From NCBI GenBank assembly GCA_020634375.1, contig JACKBX010000003.1, forward strand, positions 1 through 64,000: a stretch of 64,000 bases of DNA. The letters run 5' to 3'. Under the pieces are notes generated by a model that saw only the letters and a program-made list of their open reading frames with translations, was not told where the DNA came from and did no database searches. Shown in pieces: positions 1 to 8,278 of this stretch. How positions within the stretch are numbered: the stretch's first letter is position 1; the number at the start of each line of letters is the position of its first letter. The position numbers and the translations under genes are program-made. Source of the DNA: Ardenticatenaceae bacterium (lineage in GTDB: Bacteria; Chloroflexota; Anaerolineae; Promineifilales; Promineifilaceae).

Positions 1-203
1 TGGAGCTGGCAGAAGTAACGGCCGTTTCCGCCCTGGCCCGTCAAGAAAGCCGAGGGGGACACGCCCGCGACGACTTCCCAGAACGCAACGATGAGGAATG
101 GCTCAAGCACACCCTATGCCACAAAGAAGCCGATGGTGAATACCGGCTAGATTACAAGCCTGTCACACTTGGCCGATACGAACCCAAACCGCGAGTGTAC
201 TAA
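1..203 (+). CDS. sdhA: Succinate dehydrogenase flavoprotein subunit, C-terminal end (partial)
   Basis: The gene enters from the left edge; the open frame begins at base 3 and ends at the TAA at 201-203. About 66 residues are present. They contain the typical SdhA C-terminal features: an [16 protein letters not shown] stretch followed by EWLKHTL, and the closing [16 protein letters not shown]. In the family this domain caps the FAD-binding subunit that oxidises succinate to fumarate. The iron-sulfur subunit follows 30 bp later on the same strand, as in a normal sdh operon. One ACGGCCGT palindrome near base 18 is read as Thr-Ala-Val. Confidence 0.93.
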   Translation, partial: ELAEVTAVSALARQESRGGHARDDFPERNDEEWLKHTLCHKEADGEYRLDYKPVTLGRYEPKPRVY

Positions 204-233
204 TAGGCAATTAGCTACCAGTAGGAGAAAGAC

Positions 234-950
234 ATGCAAGTACAAATGCGTATCCGCCGCTTCAACCCGGAAAAAGACAACAAAGCATGGTGGGGTGAAT
301 ACACCCTCGACGATGTACACCCAACCGATACCGTTCTCGACCTGCTCAACCGTGTGAAATGGGAGTTGGACGGCACATTATCTATGCGCCGTTCCTGTGC
401 GCATGGCGTTTGTGGCTCTGATGCTTTGCGTATTAATGGAGCCAATGCCCTGGCCTGCAAAACTTTGGTGCAACGTCTGGGCAGCGAAAATGTCAAAATT
501 CAAGTGGAACCCATTTTGGGGCTGCGCGTGATTAAAGACTTGATTGTGGATATGGAACCTTTCTTTGACCACTACAAGTCTGTGCTGCCCTATTTCATCA
601 ACGACGAGCCAGTACCGGAGAACGGCCGTGAACGCCTACAATCCCAAGAAGACCGCGCCCGTTTTGATGACACCACCAAATGCATCCTTTGCGCAGCCTG
701 CACCACCTCCTGCCCCAGCTTCTGGGCCAACGAGCGGTACGTCGGCCCCGCAGCCATTGTCAACGCCCACCGCTTCATCTTCGACAGCCGCGACCGAGCA
801 GCCGAAGAGCGGCTCAAAGTGGTTGGCGACACCTTTGGCGTGTGGCGCTGCCGCACCAACTTCAACTGCAGCAACGCCTGCCCCCGTGAAATCGAAATCA
901 CCAAAGCCATTGCAGAAGTGAAGCAGGTACTCGTCTCTGGCGAGATTTAA
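234..950 (+). CDS. sdhB: Succinate dehydrogenase/fumarate reductase iron-sulfur subunit
   Basis: This 238-residue protein carries electrons from SdhA to quinone in complex II of the respiratory chain and TCA cycle. Residues 55-75 hold the plant-type [2Fe-2S] site, with Cys55, Cys60, Asp63 and Cys75; the Asp in place of a third Cys also occurs in E. coli SdhB. The [4Fe-4S] site CILCAACTTSCP and the [3Fe-4S] site around CRTNFNCSNACP follow in the C-terminal half. Length is normal. An AGGAGAAAG ribosome binding site precedes the ATG. No membrane-anchor subunit follows, so sdhC/D must lie upstream of sdhA. Two ACGGCCGT-type sites bracket this part of the operon. Confidence 0.95.
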   Translation: MQVQMRIRRFNPEKDNKAWWGEYTLDDVHPTDTVLDLLNRVKWELDGTLSMRRSCAHGVCGSDALRINGANALACKTLVQRLGSENVKIQVEPILGLRVIKDLIVDMEPFFDHYKSVLPYFINDEPVPENGRERLQSQEDRARFDDTTKCILCAACTTSCPSFWANERYVGPAAIVNAHRFIFDSRDRAAEERLKVVGDTFGVWRCRTNFNCSNACPREIEITKAIAEVKQVLVSGEI

Positions 951-954
951 TGTC

Positions 955-1005
955 AAACGTGAAGCGTAAAACGCGAGAATTTTTCACGTTTTACGCTTCA
1001 CGTTT
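955..1005. repeat. Heptamer hairpin of the GTGAAAC family, between convergent genes
   Basis: Two perfect 19-bp arms (955-973 and 987-1005) enclose a 13-nt loop. Each arm is made of 7-bp steps resembling GTGAAAC/GTGAAGC. It sits exactly between the convergent sdhB and kinase genes, so it can act as a bidirectional transcription stop, although no long T tract is present. Six or more relatives occur elsewhere in the window. Confidence 0.85.
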
Positions 1006-1009
1006 CATT

Positions 1010-2722
1010 CTACCTCTGCCCCGGCTTGTAATCATCCAGCACAGAGCCACCGAGAAATTCCCGCAAAATAGAATGGGTGGGAATGAGAGCCAGGTATTCA
1101 CTGGGCAGCGGATCAAACCACTGCAAAAAAGCCCGCAGCCGGTTGGCCTCGATGCGCTCTGGCGTATCCGGTTCTACTTGCAGCAGCAGCGGGTAAGCCA
1201 ATGTTTTTAGCGCCGCCACCTCATACACCAACGCTGAATTGAAAAAGACATCCGCATTATTTTGATTGGGGAAAATGTGTCGCTTTTCGCCCACGCGCAC
1301 ACTGGGCCAACGGGCGATTGTATCGGCGGCGGTGTAGCCACGATGTGCAGCGTCGCGCACAATCCGGCGCAGCAGGCGCGTGTCGGTGGTGGGCACGCGG
1401 TTGTGCTTATCCAGGTTTAGCTGCGTCAGTGCAGAAATAAAAATGCGATAGAGCGACTGCGGCGGCAGTTCTTCCACCAGGCGCGGGTTTAAGCCATGAA
1501 TTCCCTCGATAATCAATACGTGGTCTGCGCCAATGTGCAACTCACTCCCCTGCTCGCGCATCCCAGTATGAAAATTGTAAACTGGCTGGATAATTGTCTC
1601 GCCAGCCAGTAGTTTCTTCAGATGACCCTGAAAGAGGTGTACATCCACCGCTTCTAATGATTCGAAATCGTAGTCGCCGTTCTCATCACGGGGGGTGTTG
1701 TCTCGATTGACAAAGTAGTTGTCCATGCTGATGGTGACGGGGCGAATGCCGTGCGCCAGTAGTTGCAAAGCCAATCGCTTGCTGAAGGTGGTTTTTCCCG
1801 CTGAGGTGGGGCCGGAAATGAGGACGATCTTGGCATCGGGTTGGCGGTTGGCAATCTGATTGGCGATGGTGGCAAGCTGCTGTTCATGCAGTGCTTCAGC
1901 AACGAGGAGGGCTTCACGAATACGGCCGTTTCGCATCACATTGTTCAACGAAGCCACGCTGGGCACGCCAATAATTTGCAGCCACTTTTCATAATCTTGA
2001 AAAACCCCTGCCAGGCGCGGCTCATCCTCAAACGGCTGTAAAATATCCGGGTCACGGCGGCGGGGGAACTGCAAAATAAAGCCGCGATTGTACGGCCGTA
2101 TATCAAACAACTCCAGGTATCCCGTGCGGGGAACCATGAACCCGTGAAAATAATCCCGGACGCCATTCAATTCATACAATGTCAAATAATCTTTACGTCG
2201 TTTGGCGAATAAGTCAGCTTTCTCCATATCTCCGCTCTGGCGAAAGAGTTCCAGGGCTTCATCAAGGGACACTTTCACCTGCGAAATGGGTAGGTCTTCC
2301 AAGACTAGATCGCGCATACGCCGATGAAGTTGCCCCAACTCCGCCGGGTCTAATGGCTGCTGGTCATCCCGCTCGCAGTAGTAGCCGCCAAAAGGCATGG
2401 AATGGTGAATGGAGATCGTGTGTTTCGGGAAAAGCTGCGCCGCCGCAGCGATGAGCAAAAAGCTGAGAGAGCGGCGGTAAATGCGCACGCCATCCGAATC
2501 GGCTGTGGTGATGGGCACAATGTCGGCATCGTGATGTAATCGGCGAGAGAGTTCGCGGAGACGGCCGTTTAGCAAGGCAGCCACCACCACACCAGGCGCC
2601 TGCCAATCGGCCGCCTTCACGAAGGCTTCAATGGTCGAGCCTACGGGGCCATTAAATGCCCGTCCATCTGGGAAACGGGCCTGCACATCGGAACGTGGGG
2701 AAGCGGAAATAATGTCTGTCAT
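1010..2722 (-). CDS. Uridine kinase-family nucleoside kinase with N-terminal TGS-like region
   Basis: A 570-residue protein of the large bacterial uridine kinase-like type. Residues 1-80 look like a TGS/ubiquitin-like fold as found at the start of threonyl-tRNA synthetase, followed by a region resembling the synthetase second additional domain (HHSMPFGGYYCE). The C-terminal half is a phosphoribulokinase/uridine kinase domain, with Walker A GPTSAGKTTFSKR near residue 305, a MDNYFVNR acceptor loop and LIIEGIHGLNP. It probably phosphorylates a nucleoside or related sugar with ATP or GTP; the true substrate of this two-part family is unsettled. It ends 5 bp from a hairpin and is separated by about 48 bp from the next minus-strand gene. 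Confidence 0.8.
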   Translation of the reverse strand: MTDIISASPRSDVQARFPDGRAFNGPVGSTIEAFVKAADWQAPGVVVAALLNGRLRELSRRLHHDADIVPITTADSDGVRIYRRSLSFLLIAAAAQLFPKHTISIHHSMPFGGYYCERDDQQPLDPAELGQLHRRMRDLVLEDLPISQVKVSLDEALELFRQSGDMEKADLFAKRRKDYLTLYELNGVRDYFHGFMVPRTGYLELFDIRPYNRGFILQFPRRRDPDILQPFEDEPRLAGVFQDYEKWLQIIGVPSVASLNNVMRNGRIREALLVAEALHEQQLATIANQIANRQPDAKIVLISGPTSAGKTTFSKRLALQLLAHGIRPVTISMDNYFVNRDNTPRDENGDYDFESLEAVDVHLFQGHLKKLLAGETIIQPVYNFHTGMREQGSELHIGADHVLIIEGIHGLNPRLVEELPPQSLYRIFISALTQLNLDKHNRVPTTDTRLLRRIVRDAAHRGYTAADTIARWPSVRVGEKRHIFPNQNNADVFFNSALVYEVAALKTLAYPLLLQVEPDTPERIEANRLRAFLQWFDPLPSEYLALIPTHSILREFLGGSVLDDYKPGQR

Positions 2723-2770
2723 GAGATTGAATAACTCCAGAGGTAGGTTTGTATGTGGCAGTTTATGCCT

Positions 2771-3574
2771 TTACGCTGAATTGATGAGGGGGGATAGATA
2801 ATTGTGGATGACGGAGATACTCTCGGTAACGGCCGTTTCCAACCGCGCCTGCACCTTTTCCACTGGAACCAGGGCGAAGAAATGAGTAGACATCCACTGC
2901 TCATCGGCCAACTGCGCGGCAAAATCAGCCGGGGTCATGTGCAAACGCTGCGCGTACACCGCTACCGTTTCCAATGGGGCATCTGGCTCAAGCTGTACTG
3001 TGAGCATGTCTCGCCAGGTTTGCAAATCTTGATCGGTGACAAATGGCAGCCAGTGTTGGGGATGGGCAGCGGCGAGGGTGTTGACGGCCGTTTCCGGCAA
3101 AGACGCATACGCCAACCCATCCAAATACGTCAACAAGGTATGATGCATCATCCAGCGCTGCCGGCCTTCACCCAACGCAGAGGAATTAACAAAAATCGGC
3201 ATCAAGATTTCGCGGAACCAGACCAGGTCCAGCAGCAAATGAGCACTGTACCCGGCGACAAACACCGCCTGTGCCAATGGCATCTGCTTCACATCGGCCA
3301 ACTGCGGATATTGCACCAACATGCGCGGATAAGCCATATTGCCCTGCTCTGGGGGCACGTCATAAAAATGGGTTGCCGTGCGCGGAGCGCCCGACACCGT
3401 TTGCACATCCGGGGCAACGCTGCCCAGGTAAAAAGCGGGCCACTCCCTGCGCAGCAAGTCGAGCAAGCAGCCGTTTGTGGGGGAACGGCCGTCAAGCGAG
3501 GAACGGCCGTCTAATCCTGCCAATTGGGTGGCAATCCTCTCTGCCATCTGCAAATGCGTAAAAGGAGTGGGCAT
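2771..3574 (-). CDS. Zinc-dependent phospholipase C-like protein
   Basis: Starting at the internal Met of MPTPFTHLQMAERI gives about 267 residues; the frame stays open 8 codons further upstream, but that would overlap the preceding gene. The pattern fits the zinc-dependent phospholipase C fold: an N-terminal TPFTHLQMA, then AFYLGSVAPDVQ, ATHFYD and FVAGYSAHLLLD. The spaced His and Asp residues are the presumed metal ligands. There is no clear signal peptide. Family members without a secretion signal are poorly characterised, so the substrate is unknown. Two ACGGCCGT sites 22 bp apart near 3484-3510 encode DGRSSLDGRS, a locally duplicated-looking stretch. It follows the lytic transglycosylase gene closely and may be cotranscribed with it. 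Confidence 0.65.
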   Translation of the reverse strand: MPTPFTHLQMAERIATQLAGLDGRSSLDGRSPTNGCLLDLLRREWPAFYLGSVAPDVQTVSGAPRTATHFYDVPPEQGNMAYPRMLVQYPQLADVKQMPLAQAVFVAGYSAHLLLDLVWFREILMPIFVNSSALGEGRQRWMMHHTLLTYLDGLAYASLPETAVNTLAAAHPQHWLPFVTDQDLQTWRDMLTVQLEPDAPLETVAVYAQRLHMTPADFAAQLADEQWMSTHFFALVPVEKVQARLETAVTESISVIHNYLSPLINSA

Positions 3575-3576
3575 AA

Positions 3577-4518
3577 TTATCGGTGCCAGGAAGGGCACTG
3601 CGAGGGCGCATACCAGCGCGTGCTAACACGGCCGCGCAGCCGACTAAGGCTGGGCAGACAAGCCATCAAAACCTCTGGGTTGCTGTTATCTACTTTCGCT
3701 ACTTCTTCACCCAATCGGAGTTGCAACGGAGTTTCTACCATGTCGCTATGACCAAAGGCGACCACATCCACCGGCACAACCAGCGCCACCGGAACCGCGT
3801 AGCCGTGAATATGGTACGCCATACCACTCTCATCGACTGCGGCATAAATGGTGTGCCCGCCATAGGTGCGCAATCCAGAAACGGGCTGATCCCCCAGCAC
3901 CAATAACCGTTGATCGGTCACATGGCCGCGCCGCATTTCAATGGCAACTGTCCACTGCGTAGCGATGTCCGGCGAAATGCCGTTTCGCGCTGCTACGGCA
4001 CGGCCGTAATTATTCAGAATGCTGGAAGCATATAGGCGGGGAACGCGGGTTTGCGCCAGTTCCCATCCGCCGCTGTACGCGGCCAGGGCCGAATAGACGT
4101 CACCGCCAGACTGCTGGATAATTTCGGTGAGGATGGCCGCGCCCCAATGCAGGTTAGTCGTTGGCCGTTTCAATGCTTCAGCCGAAGGTCGCCATTCCAA
4201 ACCAGGGCCAGTGGGCATCACGCCCATCAACCCCACCGCACCCATGTAACTCACTACCTGGTGGTCGCCGTGTGATTCTTCACGAACAACCGCCGCGATT
4301 AAGTCTGGGTCAAGACCATATTCATTAGCAATTGCGCCAATCTGTGTAGACCACTGGCGAATAGAGGCATCCCAAATGGGGGAGAGAATTTGTGCCGATG
4401 CCGTTGTCTTGCGCAAACCAGAACGAGCCTGTGCCGTTTGCGGCTGTCCAGGCGAGGCCAATACAATCACGGTCAATAAAGCTATTGTTGCCAGAATTAT
4501 GCGTAGGGAGCGCTTCAT
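3577..4518 (-). CDS. Secreted lytic transglycosylase (SLT domain)
   Basis: A 313-residue exported protein with an N-terminal signal sequence (about residues 5-30, LRIILATIALLTVIVLAS). The goose-lysozyme-like SLT domain spans about 55-180: catalytic Glu in VVREESHG near residue 83, then GAVGLMGVMP and the closing YSALAAYSGG. It should cleave peptidoglycan between MurNAc and GlcNAc. The usual Gln of GLMQVMP is Gly here. The C-terminal 130 residues match no fold that I recognise and may bind the wall or a partner. The gene overlaps nothing and is followed 2 bp later by the phospholipase-like gene. Confidence 0.85.
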   Translation of the reverse strand: MKRSLRIILATIALLTVIVLASPGQPQTAQARSGLRKTTASAQILSPIWDASIRQWSTQIGAIANEYGLDPDLIAAVVREESHGDHQVVSYMGAVGLMGVMPTGPGLEWRPSAEALKRPTTNLHWGAAILTEIIQQSGGDVYSALAAYSGGWELAQTRVPRLYASSILNNYGRAVAARNGISPDIATQWTVAIEMRRGHVTDQRLLVLGDQPVSGLRTYGGHTIYAAVDESGMAYHIHGYAVPVALVVPVDVVAFGHSDMVETPLQLRLGEEVAKVDNSNPEVLMACLPSLSRLRGRVSTRWYAPSQCPSWHR

Positions 4519-4562
4519 CGTATGGGTAATAATACACCAAAATGTGGGTTTTGGGTCACATT

Positions 4563-5030
4563 TTACGCCTCGCGCCAGCTTACGCGGGCGTTCTGCCAGG
4601 GGTGTTTTGAGCGCACGGCCGTTCCCACCCCCTGTGGCAGCACAACCGAGTCAATGAGGGTTCCGGCCATCACCGGGGCGCGACGTTCACAGTACACGTA
4701 CACCGGCAGACGCGCATACAATTCCAATGCGCGTACAAAACATTGCGTTTCTTCGCCAGTTTGCTCAAAGCCGAATATCTCGCCGCGTGGAAACTGCTCG
4801 CCAAATTCAGCGACCCATTCGTACAATTTTCTGCCGCGAATTTCTTTGCCCCAATCATCCATAATGAAGGCGGGGAAGATATGCTCCTCGCGCCCCAGGG
4901 TGACAAAGGCAAAACGCACGTAGAGGGAAACGGCCGTTTCCGCTTCCGGTTTGTCGTTGAGGAGAAGGAGGGTGGTACGGCCATTCTCCTGCAATAATTT
5001 TCCATGTATGTGCAAACTAACAGGTCTCAT
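4563..5030 (-). CDS. Conserved-looking hypothetical protein
   Basis: A 155-residue protein that I do not recognise. It has no signal peptide or membrane segment and a mixed alpha/beta composition with many Glu and aromatic residues; a central FIMDDWGKEIRGRKLYEW stretch looks like a conserved core. It sits upstream of the lytic transglycosylase on the same strand, 44 bp away. The last codons (WREA, stop) fall in a GCGCGAGGCGTAA sequence resembling the GTGAAAC hairpin family that supplies C-termini elsewhere in the window. Confidence 0.6.
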   Translation of the reverse strand: MRPVSLHIHGKLLQENGRTTLLLLNDKPEAETAVSLYVRFAFVTLGREEHIFPAFIMDDWGKEIRGRKLYEWVAEFGEQFPRGEIFGFEQTGEETQCFVRALELYARLPVYVYCERRAPVMAGTLIDSVVLPQGVGTAVRSKHPWQNARVSWREA

Positions 5031-5057
5031 AAGGTTTCAGGTTTCAAGTGTGGCGCC

Positions 5058-5092
5058 AATCGTAAATCGTCAATCGTGAATCGTCAATCCTC
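5058..5092. repeat. Degenerate heptamer tandem repeat (AATCGTC family)
   Basis: Five consecutive 7-bp units (AATCGTA, AATCGTC, AATCGTG, AATCGTC, AATCCTC) lie in the gap before the TPR gene. A second short repeat, AATGGCTAAAAGCTAACAGC, lies at about 5151-5170, just ahead of the ribosome binding site. Confidence 0.75.
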
Positions 5093-5187
5093 TTGTTGCC
5101 AATTCGCCCCCTGCCCTCTATCATTCCACCCAAACAACCAGCCTGAAAGCTAATGGCTAAAAGCTAACAGCTTCTGTAAGGAGACCT

Positions 5188-5682
5188 ATGGACATCAAAG
5201 CCACTATTCAACGTGCAAAAGAATTACGCCACGAAGATAAACTAGAAGAATCACAAGAGCTGCTGCTTGACCTGCTCACCGAATACCCCGATGACCCAAC
5301 AACATTGTTTGAGGTGGGCGGTTCATACGATGTATTAGGGGAAGTTCTTACCGCAAACGAATTTTATCAAAAGGCTCTCGACGAGGGATTAGATGGCCCT
5401 GACCGCCAGGAATGTTTGATTTGTTTGGGTATTAACTTTCGCGGAATAGGGGATGCAGACACGGCCGTTTCCATCCTCGAAGACGCCGCCAAACAATTCC
5501 CTGATAACAACAGCATCCGCGCCTTCCTGGCCCTCGCCTACTACAGCGACGGGCAAGACGACTTTGCCGTGCAAACCCTGCTCGACCTGCTGCTGCAAAC
5601 CACCAAAGACGCATCCATTCTCGACTACACCGACACTCTCGAATATTACAAAGACAACCTCGACGAGATTTGGGAAGAATAA
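5188..5682 (+). CDS. Tetratricopeptide repeat protein
   Basis: A 164-residue soluble protein built of TPR-like helical pairs. Three or four repeats can be seen: residues 1-35 (AKELRHEDKLEESQELLLDL), 37-70 (PTTLFEVGGSYDVLGEVLTA), 75-110 (CLICLGINFRGIGDADTAV) and 110-145 (IRAFLALAYYSDGQDDFAV). It likely acts as a scaffold; the partner is unknown. The ribosome binding site AAGGAG lies 6 nt before the ATG. Flanking gaps contain heptamer repeats, so it is probably a single-gene unit. Confidence 0.8.
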   Translation: MDIKATIQRAKELRHEDKLEESQELLLDLLTEYPDDPTTLFEVGGSYDVLGEVLTANEFYQKALDEGLDGPDRQECLICLGINFRGIGDADTAVSILEDAAKQFPDNNSIRAFLALAYYSDGQDDFAVQTLLDLLLQTTKDASILDYTDTLEYYKDNLDEIWEE

Positions 5683-5754
5683 AGATAGAGATAGAGTGCA
5701 GAGATAGAGAACGTGCAACATAACAAACTCTCTATCTCTACACTCTACACTCTG
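5683..5754. repeat. AGAGATAGAG hairpin repeat
   Basis: Tandem AGATAGAG-like units on the left and CTCTATCTCTACACTCTAC units on the right form an imperfect inverted repeat between the TPR gene and the oxidoreductase gene. A close relative lies at 18119-18199. Confidence 0.8.
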
Positions 5755-5768
5755 CCCCGGAGGGATTG

Positions 5769-6800
5769 ATGAAAGCCCTTGTTTTCCACGAACACGGCGA
5801 CCTCAACCAAACGGCCGTTGCCAACATTCCCCAGCCCGAAATTGGCCCCAACGATGTTTTGCTGCAAGTAAAAGCCGCCGCCCTCAACCGCCTTGACCTG
5901 TGGGTATTGGCCGGATGGCCCGGCCTCAATCTAAAACTGCCACATGTCATGGGCAGCGATGGCGCGGGCATCGTTGCCGCAGTTGGCGCAGACGTGCAAA
6001 ACGTGCAGGTAGGCGACCGTGTAGCTGTCAACCCAACTGTTAGCTGCGGACAGTGCGCTTACTGCCAGTCCGGGCGTGACAATATGTGCGACCATTTCGC
6101 CATTCTCGGCGAACATTTGGATGGCTTTGCAGCAGAGTACACGGCCGTTCCCGCCAAAAACCTCATCCCCCTGCCCGACCATATTCCCTTTGAAGCAGCA
6201 GCGGCGGCATCATTGGTCTACGTGACCGCCTGGCATTCGCTGATTACGGTGGGCAAACTGCAAGCAGGCGAGTCTGTACTGGTGGTGGGCGCGGGCGGTG
6301 GTGTGAACACGGCCGTCATCCAAATTGCCAAACTAGCCGGAGCCAACCCCATCTACGTGGTCGGTTCCAACGCCGACAAACTTGCCCGTGCCCAAGAACT
6401 AGGCGCAGATGTACTCATCAACCGTCAGGAAGAAAATTGGGGCAAAGCCATTTTCAAAGCCACCAACCGCCAGGGCGTAGATGTGGTAGTAGACAACGTC
6501 GGCGCGGCCACTTACCACGCCTCTTTGCGCTCATTAAAAAAGGGCGGACGGCTGTTAACCGTTGGCAACACCAGCGGCCCCAAATTCGAGCTGGACAATC
6601 GCCTGATTTTTGGCAAACATCTGCAAATCTTGGGCAGCACGATGGGGCCACACAGTGACTATGTGAAGGTAATGGAGATGGTGTTTAACGGCCGTCTCCA
6701 CCCCGTCATCGACACCATCTACCCCCTGCAAAATGGCCCCACCGCCCTGCAACACCTGCAAGATGGTGATGTGGCCGGTAAATTGGTATTGATTCCGTAA
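5769..6800 (+). CDS. Zinc-binding alcohol dehydrogenase / quinone oxidoreductase family protein
   Basis: A 343-residue medium-chain dehydrogenase/reductase. The N-terminal GroES-like domain contains the structural zinc motif CGQCAYCQSGRDNMC near residue 95-109, and the central Rossmann fold has VLVVGAGGGVNTAVIQ near residue 170-185. It should reduce or oxidise a carbonyl or quinone with NAD(P)H. The ATG at 5769 is preferred over the in-frame TTG at 5766 because GGAGGG at 5759-5764 is better spaced to the ATG. The MFS pump gene starts 53 bp downstream. Five ACGGCCGT sites lie within or next to the gene, read as TAV or NGR. Confidence 0.88.
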   Translation: MKALVFHEHGDLNQTAVANIPQPEIGPNDVLLQVKAAALNRLDLWVLAGWPGLNLKLPHVMGSDGAGIVAAVGADVQNVQVGDRVAVNPTVSCGQCAYCQSGRDNMCDHFAILGEHLDGFAAEYTAVPAKNLIPLPDHIPFEAAAAASLVYVTAWHSLITVGKLQAGESVLVVGAGGGVNTAVIQIAKLAGANPIYVVGSNADKLARAQELGADVLINRQEENWGKAIFKATNRQGVDVVVDNVGAATYHASLRSLKKGGRLLTVGNTSGPKFELDNRLIFGKHLQILGSTMGPHSDYVKVMEMVFNGRLHPVIDTIYPLQNGPTALQHLQDGDVAGKLVLIP

Positions 6801-6853
6801 AACGTGATGAACTTCTTTTCACGTTTCACGCCTCATGTTTCACGCTCACAATT

Positions 6854-8278
6854 ATGACCTCCTCTCCCTATCGCTACAAATGGCACATCCTCGCTGCTGT
6901 GGGCATGGGCGTATTCCTCGCCACCATTGATGGCAGCATCGTCAACGTCTCCCTGCCCACGCTAGTGCGTGACCTCAACACCGATTTCGCCACCGTGCAA
7001 TGGGTTCCCCTGGCCTATCTGCTCACCCTCTCCACCGTGCTGCTGGGCATGGGTCGCCTGGGAGACATGATCGGCAAAAAGCCCATTTACGTCAGCGGCT
7101 TTGTGCTGTTCACCATCAGTTCCATGCTTTGCGGGCTGGCCCCCAACATTCATTGGCTAATTGGCTTCCGCGTGCTGCAAGCCATCGGCGCATCAATGAC
7201 TCAGGCATTAGGCATGGCAATCATCACTGAAGCATTCCCCCCGCAGGAGCGGGGCAAAGCGTTGGGGTATTCTGGCACGCTGGTTTCGATAGGCATTGTG
7301 CTTGGCCCCACGCTGGGCGGCTTTTTGATTGATGCCTTTTCGTGGCGCTCCATCTTTTTCGTCAACCTTCCCATTGGCATCATTGGCACGGCGCTGACGC
7401 TGCGCTATGTGCCCAGGGGAACGGCCGTTAAAACGCAACGATTCGATTACGGCGGCGCGGCCGTGCTGTTTGCTGCGTTGCTATCATTGTTGATGGCCCT
7501 GACGTTGGGGCAGCAGTGGGGTTTCGGGGACGGCCGTATCTGGCTGATGCTGGCCGGATCACTGCTGCTGTTAACTCTCTTTGTCGTCATCGAAAAACGT
7601 ATTGCCCAGCCGATGATAGACCTGGGGCTGTTTCGCAACCTGCTCTTCACCATCAACCTCATCACCGGATTGATTGCCTTCATTGCCGTTGCCGGGGTCT
7701 TCATTTTGCTGCCCTTCTACCTGGAAAATATGTTGGGCTACGGGCCGCGCCAAGTGGGATTATTAGTTGCGGCCGTGCCCGTGCTGCTGGGCATTACCGC
7801 GCCCATATCCGGTATTTTATCCGACCGTTACGGCACGCGCCCCATCGCCACCATTGGGCTGGCAATCCTGGCAGTGGGTTATCTGGCAATGAGCCGCTTC
7901 ACCACCGAGACGACACTGTTAGCCTATCTTCTGGCCGTGCTGCCCTTTGGCGCGGGCATGGGCATTTTCCAATCCCCTAACAACAGCGCCGTGATGGGGT
8001 CTGTGCCGCACGAGAAGCTGGGCATTGCCTCTGGGCTGCTGGCGATGACGCGTAATTTGGGGCAGACAACGGGCATTGCCGTGTTGGGCGCACTGTGGGC
8101 GGCGCGGGTGATGGCTTACGCCGGGGAAACGGTATCCGGCGGGGTCACAGCCGCGCCCATCTCCGCCCAAATTGCCGGGCTGCAAAACACATTTCAGGTG
8201 ATTGCAACGGCCGTAACCCTGGCCTTTCTACTCGGCGTCTACGGCATGATCAAAGAAAGGGTGAAGGATGAGGGATGA
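6854..8278 (+). CDS. MFS drug-efflux transporter, DHA2 (14-TM) family
   Basis: A 474-residue polytopic membrane protein of the EmrB/QacA type. It begins with FLATIDGSIVNVSLPTL, the DHA2 family opening, and has the motif A loop GRLGDMIGKKPIYVSG and the motif C helix GTLVSIGIVLGPTLGGFLID. It should export drugs or metabolites by proton antiport. It overlaps the next gene by 4 nt (ATGA), so the two are translationally coupled. Its substrate may be linked to that hydrolase. Confidence 0.9.
   Translation: MTSSPYRYKWHILAAVGMGVFLATIDGSIVNVSLPTLVRDLNTDFATVQWVPLAYLLTLSTVLLGMGRLGDMIGKKPIYVSGFVLFTISSMLCGLAPNIHWLIGFRVLQAIGASMTQALGMAIITEAFPPQERGKALGYSGTLVSIGIVLGPTLGGFLIDAFSWRSIFFVNLPIGIIGTALTLRYVPRGTAVKTQRFDYGGAAVLFAALLSLLMALTLGQQWGFGDGRIWLMLAGSLLLLTLFVVIEKRIAQPMIDLGLFRNLLFTINLITGLIAFIAVAGVFILLPFYLENMLGYGPRQVGLLVAAVPVLLGITAPISGILSDRYGTRPIATIGLAILAVGYLAMSRFTTETTLLAYLLAVLPFGAGMGIFQSPNNSAVMGSVPHEKLGIASGLLAMTRNLGQTTGIAVLGALWAARVMAYAGETVSGGVTAAPISAQIAGLQNTFQVIATAVTLAFLLGVYGMIKERVKDEG

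Noticed and set aside
955..1005. All gap hairpins as simple intrinsic terminators
   Set aside because: Most lack a T tract, several lie in divergent gaps, within operons or in genes. Only 23241-23267 and 41005-41046 have the terminator form.
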